This document shows positions 24,507 to 32,887 of a stretch of 54,444 bases of DNA, piece after piece. A program made the translations under genes and the position numbers. Below the pieces are notes generated by a model. It saw nothing but the letters and a program-made list of their open reading frames with translations, ran no database searches and had not been told where the DNA came from. The stretch is from the NCBI GenBank assembly GCA_910584785.1, contig CAJUDX010000009.1, positions 11,357-65,800 of the forward strand. The letters are read 5' to 3'. The first letter of the stretch is position 1. Each line of letters begins with the position of its first letter. Origin of the DNA: an uncultured Lachnospiraceae bacterium. GTDB lineage: Bacteria > Bacillota > Clostridia > Lachnospirales > Lachnospiraceae.

Positions 24507-25415
24507 ATGAAAAAAGAAATCTTTTTCTGCGATAAGCAGCGCAGAAGAAAAAATAAAGGATTAAGCAGGGAAAAACTCAGTGTGTCGAAGTTTAAGGTTG
24601 ATTCTTCGCGTATTCCTGCGCCGTTTCATGGGTTTAATATCGTTCACCTGTCGGATCTGCATGGAACACTGTATGGAAGGCATCACGAGCAGCTTTTTCA
24701 TGAAATACAGCAGGCCGGGCCGGATGTGGTGGTAATGACCGGTGATATGATGGATCATAAGGTGGAAGGAATGGTTCAGCTGGTAGATTTATGCCGCAGG
24801 CTTTGCCGACGCTGGACGGTGTATTATGCGTTGGGAAATCATGAGCAATGCTTAAAGGAGCCGTTGCTTACCTCATTTTGCCGGGATTTGCAAAGGGCAG
24901 GGGTGATTATCCTGAAGAATGATTGCTGTCGTATTTTCCGCGGGGATGTATCGATTAAGATCTATGGTTTGGAGATGCCGATGGTTTATTACCGGGAGCT
25001 GAGAGCAGGGGCGAAGCGCAGGCTTTGTTTTACGGCAGCAGGGATGAAAAAGCTGCTGGGGAGGGCAGACAGGTCTTGTTTTAATCTTTTATTGGCGCAT
25101 AATCCATTATATTTTCCTGCTTATCGGGACTGGGGAGCTGATGTAACATTATCTGGTCATATCCACGGAGGGATTATCCGCATACCTGGGCTGGGCGGGC
25201 TGCTTTCGCCGGAATTTCGCTTTTTCCCCCGATATGACGGCGGTCATTTTGTGGAAAAGGGAAGGCATCTTATCGTCAGCCGGGGACTTGGGAATAATTT
25301 TTTGTTTCGGGTTGCGAATCCGCCGGAAATCGTGGTGATTACACTGGAATGTATTTCTACTGAAAGAACAGGGACAGGGAGGAAAATTCATGAAAAAAAC
25401 AGGTGTATGGAATAA
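24507..25415 (+). CDS. Calcineurin-like metallophosphoesterase
   Basis: A 302-residue enzyme with all dinuclear-metal motifs: HLSDLHG, MTGDMMD, LGNHE, LLAHNPL and SGHIHGGIIR. The pattern resembles YkuE/YaeI-type phosphodiesterases acting on lipids or wall precursors, but there is no clear signal peptide. The nearest ribosome-like sequence (AAGGTGGAG) is about 20 bp before ATG 24507, so the start is uncertain. The 3' end overlaps the GH5 gene by 26 bp. Confidence 0.85.
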   Translation: MKKEIFFCDKQRRRKNKGLSREKLSVSKFKVDSSRIPAPFHGFNIVHLSDLHGTLYGRHHEQLFHEIQQAGPDVVVMTGDMMDHKVEGMVQLVDLCRRLCRRWTVYYALGNHEQCLKEPLLTSFCRDLQRAGVIILKNDCCRIFRGDVSIKIYGLEMPMVYYRELRAGAKRRLCFTAAGMKKLLGRADRSCFNLLLAHNPLYFPAYRDWGADVTLSGHIHGGIIRIPGLGGLLSPEFRFFPRYDGGHFVEKGRHLIVSRGLGNNFLFRVANPPEIVVITLECISTERTGTGRKIHEKNRCME

Positions 25416-26436
25416 AATTTCCAAACGAGTGCTGTCTGTGGCAGCCGGGGTTATGCTGCTTAGCGGCAGTATTTGCGGCAGTGCGTGTGGCGATTCTTTT
25501 ACCTCTGAAGCTTCTTCCACACCGCTTCAGCGGCATGGGGCGCTCCGGGTGCAGGGGGCGAAACTGGTGGATCAGTATGGTGAGCCGATTCGCCTGATGG
25601 GGATGTCCACACATGGGCTGGCCTGGTTTCCGCAGTATGTAAGTCAGGATACATTTTTAACCCTTCGCGACGGCTGGAAAACAAATTGTGTGCGGCTTGC
25701 TTTGTATACTGAAGAGTATAACGGTTACTGCAGCGGAGGAAACCAAGAAGAGCTGAAAGCAATCGTCCGCCGTGGTGTGGAAGCGGCGACAAATTTGGGA
25801 ATGTATGTAATTATCGACTGGCATATTTTAAGCGATCAGGACCCCAATACGCATAAAGAGGAAGCCAAGGCCTTTTTTTCGGAAATATCATCGCTTTATC
25901 GGAATAACGAGAATGTGATTTACGAACTCTGCAATGAACCCAATGGTTCTGCCACCTGGGATCGGATTAAACAATATGCCGGAGAAGTTATTCCCCTGAT
26001 TCGGGCCAATGATCCTGATGCAGTCATTATCGTAGGAACGCCCACCTGGAGCCAGGATATTCATTTGGCATTGGAATCGCCTCTGCCCTATGATAATCTT
26101 TTATATGCTCTGCATTTTTACGCGGCGACACATACAGACTGGCTGCGACAGCGGGCGGAGGAATGTATGCAGCGCGGACTTCCTGTATTTGTCAGCGAAT
26201 TTGGGATATGTGATGCATCGGGAAATGGGCAGAATGATTATGTTCAGGCAGGGCTGTGGATGGAACTTTTGGAAAGGTATGATATTAGCTGCTGCAGCTG
26301 GAATCTTGCCAATAAAGCAGAAAGCAGCAGTGTAATTTCACCAGCCTGTATGAAAACCTCTGGCTGGAGCTATGAGGAGTTAAGTGAAGGTGGTCAATGG
26401 ATTTCGACCTATTTCCGGCAGACAGCAAAACCATAA
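25390..26436 (+). CDS. Secreted GH5 endoglucanase
   Basis: A 348-residue cellulase-type enzyme. A signal peptide (basic start, hydrophobic VLSVAAGVMLLSGSICG) spans residues about 10-36. The mature part is a single GH5 TIM barrel with VIIDWHIL, YELCNEPNG (acid/base Glu183), YALHFYAATH and VFVSEFGICD (nucleophile Glu270), matching the bacterial GH5 subfamily 2 style. No carbohydrate-binding or dockerin domain is attached. ATG follows GGGAGG and overlaps the phosphoesterase. It would cut beta-1,4-glucan outside the cell. Confidence 0.92.
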   Translation: MKKTGVWNKISKRVLSVAAGVMLLSGSICGSACGDSFTSEASSTPLQRHGALRVQGAKLVDQYGEPIRLMGMSTHGLAWFPQYVSQDTFLTLRDGWKTNCVRLALYTEEYNGYCSGGNQEELKAIVRRGVEAATNLGMYVIIDWHILSDQDPNTHKEEAKAFFSEISSLYRNNENVIYELCNEPNGSATWDRIKQYAGEVIPLIRANDPDAVIIVGTPTWSQDIHLALESPLPYDNLLYALHFYAATHTDWLRQRAEECMQRGLPVFVSEFGICDASGNGQNDYVQAGLWMELLERYDISCCSWNLANKAESSSVISPACMKTSGWSYEELSEGGQWISTYFRQTAKP

Positions 26437-26462
26437 GACGACTGCGCAGGAAGGAATATGCG

Positions 26463-26493
26463 GGCGGTGGAGTAATATCCACCGTCTTTTTTT
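26463..26493 (+). terminator. Rho-independent terminator after GH5 gene
   Basis: GGCGGTGGA (26463-26471) pairs with TCCACCGTC (26478-26486), followed by a run of T to 26493. Confidence 0.9.
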
Positions 26494-26530
26494 CGTATAA
26501 TGTGGAAAACTTTACATGGCGGAGCATGTT

Positions 26531-27061
26531 ATGTGGATAAGTATTCTGGTTTGGTTGTCCTCAGCCGTTCTTCCTTTTTCCATTTTTTATATTGTTGGTT
26601 TTGGCGTATTGGCAAAGCGGCCTGTATTTGATGATTTTTTGACCGGGGCAAAGAAGGGAATGAGGACGACGATGGAAATTTTCCCTACGCTGACTGCGCT
26701 TTTGGTTTCTGTTCGGATTCTCAGGGCTTCGGGCTGTTTGGATGCTTTAGGTGCTGTGTTAAAAGCCCCTGCCATGTTTTTTCATATTCCTCAGGATCTG
26801 GTTCCGGTGGCGCTGCTTCGGCTGGTGTCTAATTCTGCGGCAACAGGACTGATGCTGGATATTTTTAAAGAGAATGGGCCGGACAGCCCGCTTGGGGTGA
26901 TGGCTTCTCTGCTTCTGAGCAGTACGGAGACGGTGTTTTACTGCCTTAGTGTATATTTTGGGGGTATAGGAATACAAAAGAGCAGGTATACGCTGGCAGG
27001 AGCATTGATTGCCACTGGAGTTGGGATGGGGGTAAGTATATGGCTGGGGAGTATGTGGTGA
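26531..27061 (+). CDS. spmB: Spore maturation protein SpmB-like membrane protein
   Basis: A protein of about 176 residues with a nucleoside-recognition (Gate) domain: FDDFLTGAKKGMRTTMEIFPTLTALL and RLVSNSAATGLM are typical of SpmB, which is needed for spore core dehydration. ATG 26531 with GGCGGAG six bases upstream is preferred; ATG 26516 is an alternative. A TATAAT at 26496-26501 lies right after the preceding terminator without a good -35. SpmA, normally just upstream, is not in the window, so the pair is split here. Confidence 0.85.
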   Translation: MWISILVWLSSAVLPFSIFYIVGFGVLAKRPVFDDFLTGAKKGMRTTMEIFPTLTALLVSVRILRASGCLDALGAVLKAPAMFFHIPQDLVPVALLRLVSNSAATGLMLDIFKENGPDSPLGVMASLLLSSTETVFYCLSVYFGGIGIQKSRYTLAGALIATGVGMGVSIWLGSMW

Positions 27062-27163
27062 ATTTACCGTCGGGAAGCTTAGATCGTATCGGGACATGAC
27101 GTGTAAAAAGATGCCGTATGCCTGTATTATGGTGGTGAAATTTGAGATTTGCGCAGAGATTAC

Positions 27164-27193
27164 TTGATTTTAAGGGATGATTTGGTATATAGT
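27164..27193 (+). promoter_or_regulatory. Weak candidate promoter for murL
   Basis: TTGATT (27164-27169), 18-bp spacer, TATAGT (27188-27193), in the 200-bp gap before murL. Confidence 0.35.
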
Positions 27194-27261
27194 AGTTAAT
27201 GCGATTTAGTTCAGACCAGAGATAATCCGGTCGCGACATAAAGAAGGGACGGACCAGCAAG

Positions 27262-28782
27262 ATGGAAGAAAGCAAAGAATTACATACACAGGCAGGAGAA
27301 AATGACGCAGTGCAGAGACAGGCAATGCGCGGTGCTGAACAATATAGAGCGCTTCGAAAAACATACCCTGAATTTATTTATCATGGCTTTACGGCGGAAG
27401 AGACCGATAAAGAATTGAAGGTCACGTATTTATTTGAGATTTCCGGGCTGGCTAAGTTTTATCCGGGCTGGATATTTCCGAAGGATGTCTGCATGGCAGC
27501 GCACGGAGGAAGAAAAGAACAAAAACAGCGTTTGCTTAAGGAAATGCTGTTTTCCCTGGGACTGGTGGAATTAGTGAGTTATTGGAAACTAACTTGTTCG
27601 CCACGTGTGGTAATTAAGGCGGGGAAGTTAAACGAAGAGCAGATTGCCTGGTGGAAGCGTTTATATTTTCACGGGCTGGGCGAGTTTTTTTACATTAATC
27701 AGATAACCGGGGTTCAGGCAGAAGACTTGATGGAGATGGCTGCAAAACCCCCCCTGCCAGAAGATGAAAAAATACGGGAAGAGGACAGACGGGATACTCA
27801 GCCCAAAAACTTTTTGCCTGAACCTGGATGCAGGGTGCTGGTCCCGATTGGCGGAGGGAAGGATTCTGCGGTTACACTGGAGCTTTTAAAGGAAGCAAAG
27901 GCGGATCGCTGGGGATACGTGATTAATTCCAGGGGGGCAACGATAGAGACAGCAAAGGCAGCAGGGCTTTTGGCGGGGAAGGTGCTGTCGGCAGTGCGGA
28001 CACTCGATAAAACGATGCTGGAGTTAAACAGAAAAGGCTTTCTAAACGGACATACGCCATTTTCAGCTGTTGTGGCGTTTTCTTCGCTTGTAATGGCAGA
28101 ACTTTATGGAATGAGTTGCATTGCCCTGTCGAATGAATCCAGCGCCAATGAAAGCACGATTCAGGGAAGCACGGTAAACCACCAGTATTCGAAGAGTTTT
28201 CAATTTGAAAAGGACTTTTATGAGTATTCCCGGACGTTTCTTCCTGGGAGCGCATATTATTTCAGCATGCTTCGCCCTTTAAGCGAGTTTCAGATTGCGG
28301 GATATTTTTCGTCATGTAAGGCGTATCATGATATTTTCCGCAGCTGTAATGTGGGAAGCAAGGCTGATGCATGGTGCGGGCATTGCCCTAAGTGTCTGTT
28401 TGTTGCGGCGATTTTATCTCCATTTTTAAGCCAGGAGGAGCTAAGAAAAATTTGGGGAAAGAACCTTTTTGAGGACGAAAGCCTTTTGGGAATATTAGAA
28501 CAATTAACGGGTATTCAGGAGGAAAAACCGTTTGAATGTGTGGGCAGCCGAAGTGAAGTGAACACGGCGCTGTATTTGACCGTATCCCGGCTGGAGAGGG
28601 AGGGCATACCGCTCCCGGCCCTGCTTGCCTGTTATCGGACGACACCGAAGTTTGAGGAAGCAAAAAAGTCAGGGGATGTATTTTCCGACTATTTTGATGA
28701 AGAGAATTTGGTGCCGGAACCCTGGAAAACACTGGTGCGCTGCCGGTGCGCCGGGGAGGAAGCCAGAAAAAGGATTCGCTGA
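27262..28782 (+). CDS. murL: MurL: UDP-MurNAc-L-Ala-L-Glu epimerase
   Basis: A 506-residue cytoplasmic protein matching the MurL family, which epimerises the terminal L-Glu of UDP-MurNAc-L-Ala-L-Glu to D-Glu using ATP (described in Xanthomonas). Visible family features are the PP-loop VPIGGGKDSAVT (residues 195-205), NGHTPFSAVVAFSSLV, the segment ALSNESSANES, NHQYSKSFQFE, LRPLSEFQIAGYF and the metal-type WCGHCPKCLFV (cysteines near 372-378). The next gene is a MurD-like ligase, the known partner. This replaces the glutamate racemase plus MurD route. The last codons lie in a 25-bp duplication. Confidence 0.88.
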   Translation: MEESKELHTQAGENDAVQRQAMRGAEQYRALRKTYPEFIYHGFTAEETDKELKVTYLFEISGLAKFYPGWIFPKDVCMAAHGGRKEQKQRLLKEMLFSLGLVELVSYWKLTCSPRVVIKAGKLNEEQIAWWKRLYFHGLGEFFYINQITGVQAEDLMEMAAKPPLPEDEKIREEDRRDTQPKNFLPEPGCRVLVPIGGGKDSAVTLELLKEAKADRWGYVINSRGATIETAKAAGLLAGKVLSAVRTLDKTMLELNRKGFLNGHTPFSAVVAFSSLVMAELYGMSCIALSNESSANESTIQGSTVNHQYSKSFQFEKDFYEYSRTFLPGSAYYFSMLRPLSEFQIAGYFSSCKAYHDIFRSCNVGSKADAWCGHCPKCLFVAAILSPFLSQEELRKIWGKNLFEDESLLGILEQLTGIQEEKPFECVGSRSEVNTALYLTVSRLEREGIPLPALLACYRTTPKFEEAKKSGDVFSDYFDEENLVPEPWKTLVRCRCAGEEARKRIR

Positions 28783-28813
28783 GGAAAACAGAAAAAGGAT
28801 TCGCTGAGGAAAA
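28764..28813 (+). repeat. 25-bp perfect tandem duplication over the murL stop
   Basis: The unit CAGAAAAAGGATTCGCTGAG plus GAAAA occurs twice without change (28764-28788, 28789-28813), and a degenerate third copy follows to about 28845. The murL stop codon is in the first unit. Confidence 0.9.
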
Positions 28814-28857
28814 AAGAACAGAGAGAAGAAAAAGATTTGCTGTGGAGAGAGGGAAAA

Positions 28858-30276
28858 ATGGTACAGCTTGATGAATGGATAGAGGGAAAGAAGGTATTGA
28901 TTCTGGGCTTTGGTCGGGAGGGGCAATCGACCTGCAGGGTGCTCAGGGCATTTGGGGGCTATAAGGAACTGGCAATTGCCGATCAGGCGGATGGGAAGGG
29001 ACGCTGCCCTGACAAGGGGATTTCCTGGATATCCGGTCCGCATTATCAGCAGGCAATGGATAACTACGATGTGGTATTTAAAAGTCCGGGAATCGTCCTG
29101 GAGCGTCCGCTTAAGGCGTATCGCTGCCGGATCGTATCACAGACGGAGATATTTGTCCGCATGTTTCGCCGGCAGATTATCGGAGTAACCGGAACAAAGG
29201 GGAAAAGTACGACGGCTACCCTGCTTTACCATGTGTTAAAGGAGGCAGGGAAGAAGGTCATTCTGGTGGGAAATATCGGAATCCCGGCCTTTGACCATAT
29301 GGAGGAGATTGAAGAGGATACGGTGATTGTCTTTGAATTATCCTGCCATCAGCTGGAGTATCTCACGGTTTCGCCGTATATGGCACTGCTTTTAAATATT
29401 CATGAGGAACACCTGGATCACTATGGAACAATGGAAAAGTATATCCGGGCAAAGGAGAATATTTTTCGCCATCAGGAAGAACAGGACGTTTTGATCTGCC
29501 ATCGGCAGTGCTTTCCTGAGAACCAGGCATGCTGTTCAGAGAAGTTTATGGTACAGGAGGTGCAGGATAGTGCTTTGCTGTGCGGCGGAGGGCAGAAGGC
29601 ATCGATAGACAGGGATGAGCAGAACTGGATGGGAGGGGAAGAACAGGAGATTATTCTTAACGGAAAATGCATTTGCTTTCGGGACGAGCATTTTATCATT
29701 CCTGTGGATGAAATTCAGCTTTTGGGGCAGCATAATTACCTGGATATTGCTTTTGTCTATGCGGCGTGCAGGCTAAAGGGAGTGAACCAGAAGCAGTTTG
29801 CTCAGGGATTAAAGACCTATCAGCCCCTTCCGCACCGCCTGGCCTTTCTTGGCGTACATCGGGGGGTAAAGTATTATGATGATTCAATTTCTACGATTTG
29901 TGAAACGGCTATCCAGGCTCTGCAGACAATTAAGGATGCAGACACGATATTAATCGGCGGCATGGATCGGGGAATCGATTACCGGGAATTAATTGTGTAT
30001 TTATCGGAAAGTACGGTTTCGCATATTCTTTTAATGGAAGCGACGGGAAAGAGAATCTATAAGGAAATTTTCAGGGACTATCCAGGCTTTAAGCGGGCAG
30101 AACGTCTGGTACTGACCGAACACCTTCAGGAAGCGGTCAGGGAAGCGAAAAGGCTTACCCAGCCAGGAAAAAGCTGTGTGCTTTCGCCGGCAGCGGCAAG
30201 CTATGGAATTTTTACTAATTTTGAGGAGCGGGGAGATGTTTTTCAAGCATTAGTATTTGCCGATGATGTCCGATAA
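28858..30276 (+). CDS. murD2: MurD2: UDP-MurNAc-L-Ala--L-Glu ligase
   Basis: A Mur ligase of 472 residues. The N-terminal Rossmann domain starts VLILGFGREGQST, the ATP loop is VTGTKGKSTTATLL (from about residue 110), and the central motifs are ELSCHQLEYL and NIHEEHLDHYGTMEKYIRAK with the metal and carbamoyl-lysine region. The C-terminal domain begins near YYDDSISTICETAIQAL. Next to MurL it is best read as MurD2, adding L-Glu rather than D-Glu to UDP-MurNAc-L-Ala. ATG 28858 after GGAGAGAGGG is preferred to an upstream TTG. A fairly acidic insertion is present near residues 220-265. Confidence 0.87.
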   Translation: MVQLDEWIEGKKVLILGFGREGQSTCRVLRAFGGYKELAIADQADGKGRCPDKGISWISGPHYQQAMDNYDVVFKSPGIVLERPLKAYRCRIVSQTEIFVRMFRRQIIGVTGTKGKSTTATLLYHVLKEAGKKVILVGNIGIPAFDHMEEIEEDTVIVFELSCHQLEYLTVSPYMALLLNIHEEHLDHYGTMEKYIRAKENIFRHQEEQDVLICHRQCFPENQACCSEKFMVQEVQDSALLCGGGQKASIDRDEQNWMGGEEQEIILNGKCICFRDEHFIIPVDEIQLLGQHNYLDIAFVYAACRLKGVNQKQFAQGLKTYQPLPHRLAFLGVHRGVKYYDDSISTICETAIQALQTIKDADTILIGGMDRGIDYRELIVYLSESTVSHILLMEATGKRIYKEIFRDYPGFKRAERLVLTEHLQEAVREAKRLTQPGKSCVLSPAAASYGIFTNFEERGDVFQALVFADDVR

Positions 30277-30295
30277 ACTGCTTTCACAAAAAAAT

Positions 30296-30359
30296 CACAA
30301 CCTTGTAAGAATTTCCTAAGGATTAGCTGGTTGTGGAACAGAAAAAAATCATGTATAAT
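30296..30359 (+). promoter_or_regulatory. Promoter with dyad ahead of the MarR gene
   Basis: TTGTGG (30331-30336), 17-bp spacer, TATAAT (30354-30359). CACAACC (30296-30302) and GGTTGTG (30329-30335) form a dyad that covers the -35, so it may be an operator or the stem of a weak terminator for murD2. Confidence 0.6.
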
Positions 30360-30400
30360 CAGCAGGTACGCGAAGCAAAAGCGCTATGCAGGAGAAAGGA

Positions 30401-30850
30401 ATGCACGTGGACAGTTATGGAACATTAAATGAGGTATTGGTCAATTTGTTTAGGGATGTTTTGGAAATTGAGGAAATGTCATTGGCAACTTCCAGTTTCC
30501 GGGACCTTACCAACAACGATATGCATGTCATTGAGGCCATTGGAATAGAAGAGCCAAAAAATATGTCATCCATTGCCAAGCTTCTGTCTGTTACTGTGGG
30601 CACTCTGACAATTGCAATGAACAGTCTGGTAAAGAAAGGATATGTTACCCGTGAGCGCGGAAAGGACGACCGGCGGGTGGTTTATATTTCGCTTTCAGAA
30701 AAAGGAAGGGCAGCCTATGCGCATCATGCGGCGTTTCACCGCGAGATGATTCACAGCATTTCCGAGCGTTTGACAAAGGATGAATTAAATGCTCTGACGA
30801 AGGCCCTTACCTGTTTAAACCAGTGGTTTCGAGAGAAAGAAAAAAGTTAA
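30401..30850 (+). CDS. MarR-family transcriptional regulator
   Basis: A winged-helix regulator of about 149 residues. The recognition region is NMSSIAKLLSVTVGTLTIAM, and the wing has RERGKDDRRVVYISLSEKG, the classic MarR DxRR motif. ATG 30401 with AGGAG seven bases upstream is preferred to ATG 30386. Its closest lookalikes include fatty-acid regulators of the FabT type, but no fab genes are in view. A lipoprotein gene follows after 10 bp and is probably co-transcribed. Confidence 0.9.
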   Translation: MHVDSYGTLNEVLVNLFRDVLEIEEMSLATSSFRDLTNNDMHVIEAIGIEEPKNMSSIAKLLSVTVGTLTIAMNSLVKKGYVTRERGKDDRRVVYISLSEKGRAAYAHHAAFHREMIHSISERLTKDELNALTKALTCLNQWFREKEKS

Positions 30851-30860
30851 GGAGGCTTGA

Positions 30861-31430
30861 ATGATGAAGAGATGCATCATGTTTTTGGCATCTGCCATGA
30901 TGTTGTTGTTATTAGCGGCATGTACTCCCACCCCGGAGAAGAATAAGGCGGAATCAGAATCGCCGGTGATGCCGCCGACGACAGAGGCTGTAGTTGCCGA
31001 TACGATGGAAAAGCGCAACCAGGGAAATGAAAACCTGCCCGTGATGGCGGCGGTATCGATTTACCGTTTTAATAAAAACGGCGACGGGCTGGTGCAGGAG
31101 ATGGAGTCGTTAGAAACTGAGGAAGTGGTGGATCAGGCAATTATTGACTTAATGATTCAGTACGGCGTTCTGGAAGAGGGAACAGAAATTCTCAGCTTTG
31201 AAATCACTGAGGATAAAGCTGTGCTTAACTTAAACCAGCTGACCAGTGATGAAGATGAAATGAAGATCCGCTGTGTGACCGAATCCGTGGTAAATACATT
31301 TACTGAGAATTTTGAACTGGAGGGCGGATTGATTCTTCAGGTTAACGGCGAGGTATTTACTCTGGAAGCTATGCAGCCGGAAGAAGACGGTACGATGTAT
31401 TATAATGCACAGTATCGAAAACTTGACTAA
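30861..31430 (+). CDS. Lipoprotein with GerMN-type domain
   Basis: A 189-residue protein. The signal peptide ends in the lipobox LAAC (about residue 21), followed by a Pro/Glu/Thr-rich linker. The remaining part (VSIYRFNKNGDGLVQEMESL to the C-terminus) resembles a GerMN domain, found in spore germination and sporulation proteins and in other Firmicute lipoproteins. The ATG follows AAGGAGG. It is probably co-transcribed with the MarR gene and closed by a strong terminator. Confidence 0.8.
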   Translation: MMKRCIMFLASAMMLLLLAACTPTPEKNKAESESPVMPPTTEAVVADTMEKRNQGNENLPVMAAVSIYRFNKNGDGLVQEMESLETEEVVDQAIIDLMIQYGVLEEGTEILSFEITEDKAVLNLNQLTSDEDEMKIRCVTESVVNTFTENFELEGGLILQVNGEVFTLEAMQPEEDGTMYYNAQYRKLD

Positions 31431-31464
31431 TTGAAACAGGCAGTAAAGGTATTACTTTGGCTTT

Positions 31465-31505
31465 CCATCAAACGAGGAAGGAAATGTTTGATGGGGAGCT
31501 TTTTT
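31465..31505 (+). terminator. Rho-independent terminator
   Basis: CCATCAAAC (31465-31473) pairs perfectly with GTTTGATGG (31486-31494); TTTTTT at 31500-31505. Confidence 0.88.
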
Positions 31506-31636
31506 AAATTCGACAAAAGGCTTGTACAATTTATCTATTTTTTTGTCGAATATGGAAGGAAAAAGGCTTTCATTTTGGGAAATAAAGAAAAAAATAATTT
31601 CATTTGAACAAAAGACTACCGTTTTTCTCTGTTTTG

Positions 31637-31645
31637 TGGTACAAT
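31637..31645 (+). promoter_or_regulatory. Extended -10 promoter for glgCD
   Basis: TGGTACAAT is an extended -10 (TG, one base, TACAAT). No good -35 is present at 17 bp. The leader is about 27 bases. Confidence 0.5.
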
Positions 31646-31678
31646 TTAGCAATAAATAATTAATCAGGGGGAAACATT

Positions 31679-32887
31679 ATGGCAAAAGAAATGATTGCAA
31701 TGCTTCTTGCCGGCGGACAGGGTTCACGATTATATGCATTGACCCAGAAGCTGGCAAAACCTGCAGTTCCCTTTGGCGGAAAATATCGGATTATCGACTT
31801 CCCGCTGTCGAACTGCGTTAATTCTGGTATTGATACGGTGGGAATCCTTACCCAGTATCAGCCGCTGGTTCTGAATGAGTATATTGGAAATGGACAGCCC
31901 TGGGATTTGGATCGTCTGTACGGCGGCGTACACGTGCTTCCGCCCTATCAGCAGGCTTCCGGCTCTGACTGGTACAAGGGTACGGCAAATGCGATTTACC
32001 AGAATATCTCCTTTATTGAACGTTATAACCCGCAGTATGTGATTATTCTTTCCGGTGACCAGATTTGTAAGCAGGACTATAGCGACTTTCTTCGCTTCCA
32101 TAAGGAAAAAGGCGCGGAATTCAGCGTGGCAGTTATGGAAGTTCCGTGGGATGAGGCTTCCCGTTTTGGTCTGATGGTTGCTGACGAGAATGATAAGATT
32201 ACTGAGTTCCAGGAAAAGCCAAAGAATCCGAAGTCTAACCTGGCTTCCATGGGTATCTATATCTTTAACTGGGATATTTTAAAGAAATATTTGATTGAAG
32301 ATGAGGCTGATCCAAATTCAGAGAATGACTTTGGCAATAACATTATCCCGAACCTTTTACGCGATGGACGGCAGATGTATGCTTACCATTTCAGCGGCTA
32401 CTGGAAGGATGTAGGAACGATTTCTTCTCTCTGGGAAGCCAATATGGAAGTTCTTGATCCCGAACACAGCGGGATTAACCTGTTTGATGATAACTGGAAG
32501 ATTTACAGCCGGAACAGCGGTATGACCGGTCATCGGATTGGTGCTGACGCGGTGGTGGAAAACTCTATGATTACGGATGGATGCCGCATTGCCGGAAGTG
32601 TTAAACATTCTATTTTGTTTGCTGGTGTTCAGGTAGAGCCAGGCGCAGTGGTTGAGGATGCTGTAGTGATGGGCGGAACCACCATTAAGGCTGGCGCAGT
32701 GGTTAAGCACTGTATCGTGGCAGAGAACGTTGTCATCGGTGAAAATGCAGTGGTAGGTGCGATGCCGGCGGATGGCGAAAAGGGTGTGGCAACCGTAGGC
32801 CCAGGCGTTTACATAGGGGATAACGCGAAGATTGGACCAAATGCAATGGTAAATAATAATGTAAAGGGTGGTGACGAACAATGGTAA
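31679..32887 (+). CDS. glgC: Glucose-1-phosphate adenylyltransferase, catalytic subunit
   Basis: A 402-residue enzyme forming ADP-glucose from glucose-1-phosphate and ATP for glycogen synthesis. The nucleotidyltransferase signature MLLAGGQGSRLYALT is near the N-terminus, with PAVPFGGKYRIIDFPLSNC and the substrate region EFQEKPKNPKSN. The C-terminal left-handed beta-helix runs from about residue 290. ATG follows AGGGGG. The stop overlaps the glgD start (ATGGTAA), so the two subunits are co-translated. Confidence 0.96.
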   Translation: MAKEMIAMLLAGGQGSRLYALTQKLAKPAVPFGGKYRIIDFPLSNCVNSGIDTVGILTQYQPLVLNEYIGNGQPWDLDRLYGGVHVLPPYQQASGSDWYKGTANAIYQNISFIERYNPQYVIILSGDQICKQDYSDFLRFHKEKGAEFSVAVMEVPWDEASRFGLMVADENDKITEFQEKPKNPKSNLASMGIYIFNWDILKKYLIEDEADPNSENDFGNNIIPNLLRDGRQMYAYHFSGYWKDVGTISSLWEANMEVLDPEHSGINLFDDNWKIYSRNSGMTGHRIGADAVVENSMITDGCRIAGSVKHSILFAGVQVEPGAVVEDAVVMGGTTIKAGAVVKHCIVAENVVIGENAVVGAMPADGEKGVATVGPGVYIGDNAKIGPNAMVNNNVKGGDEQW

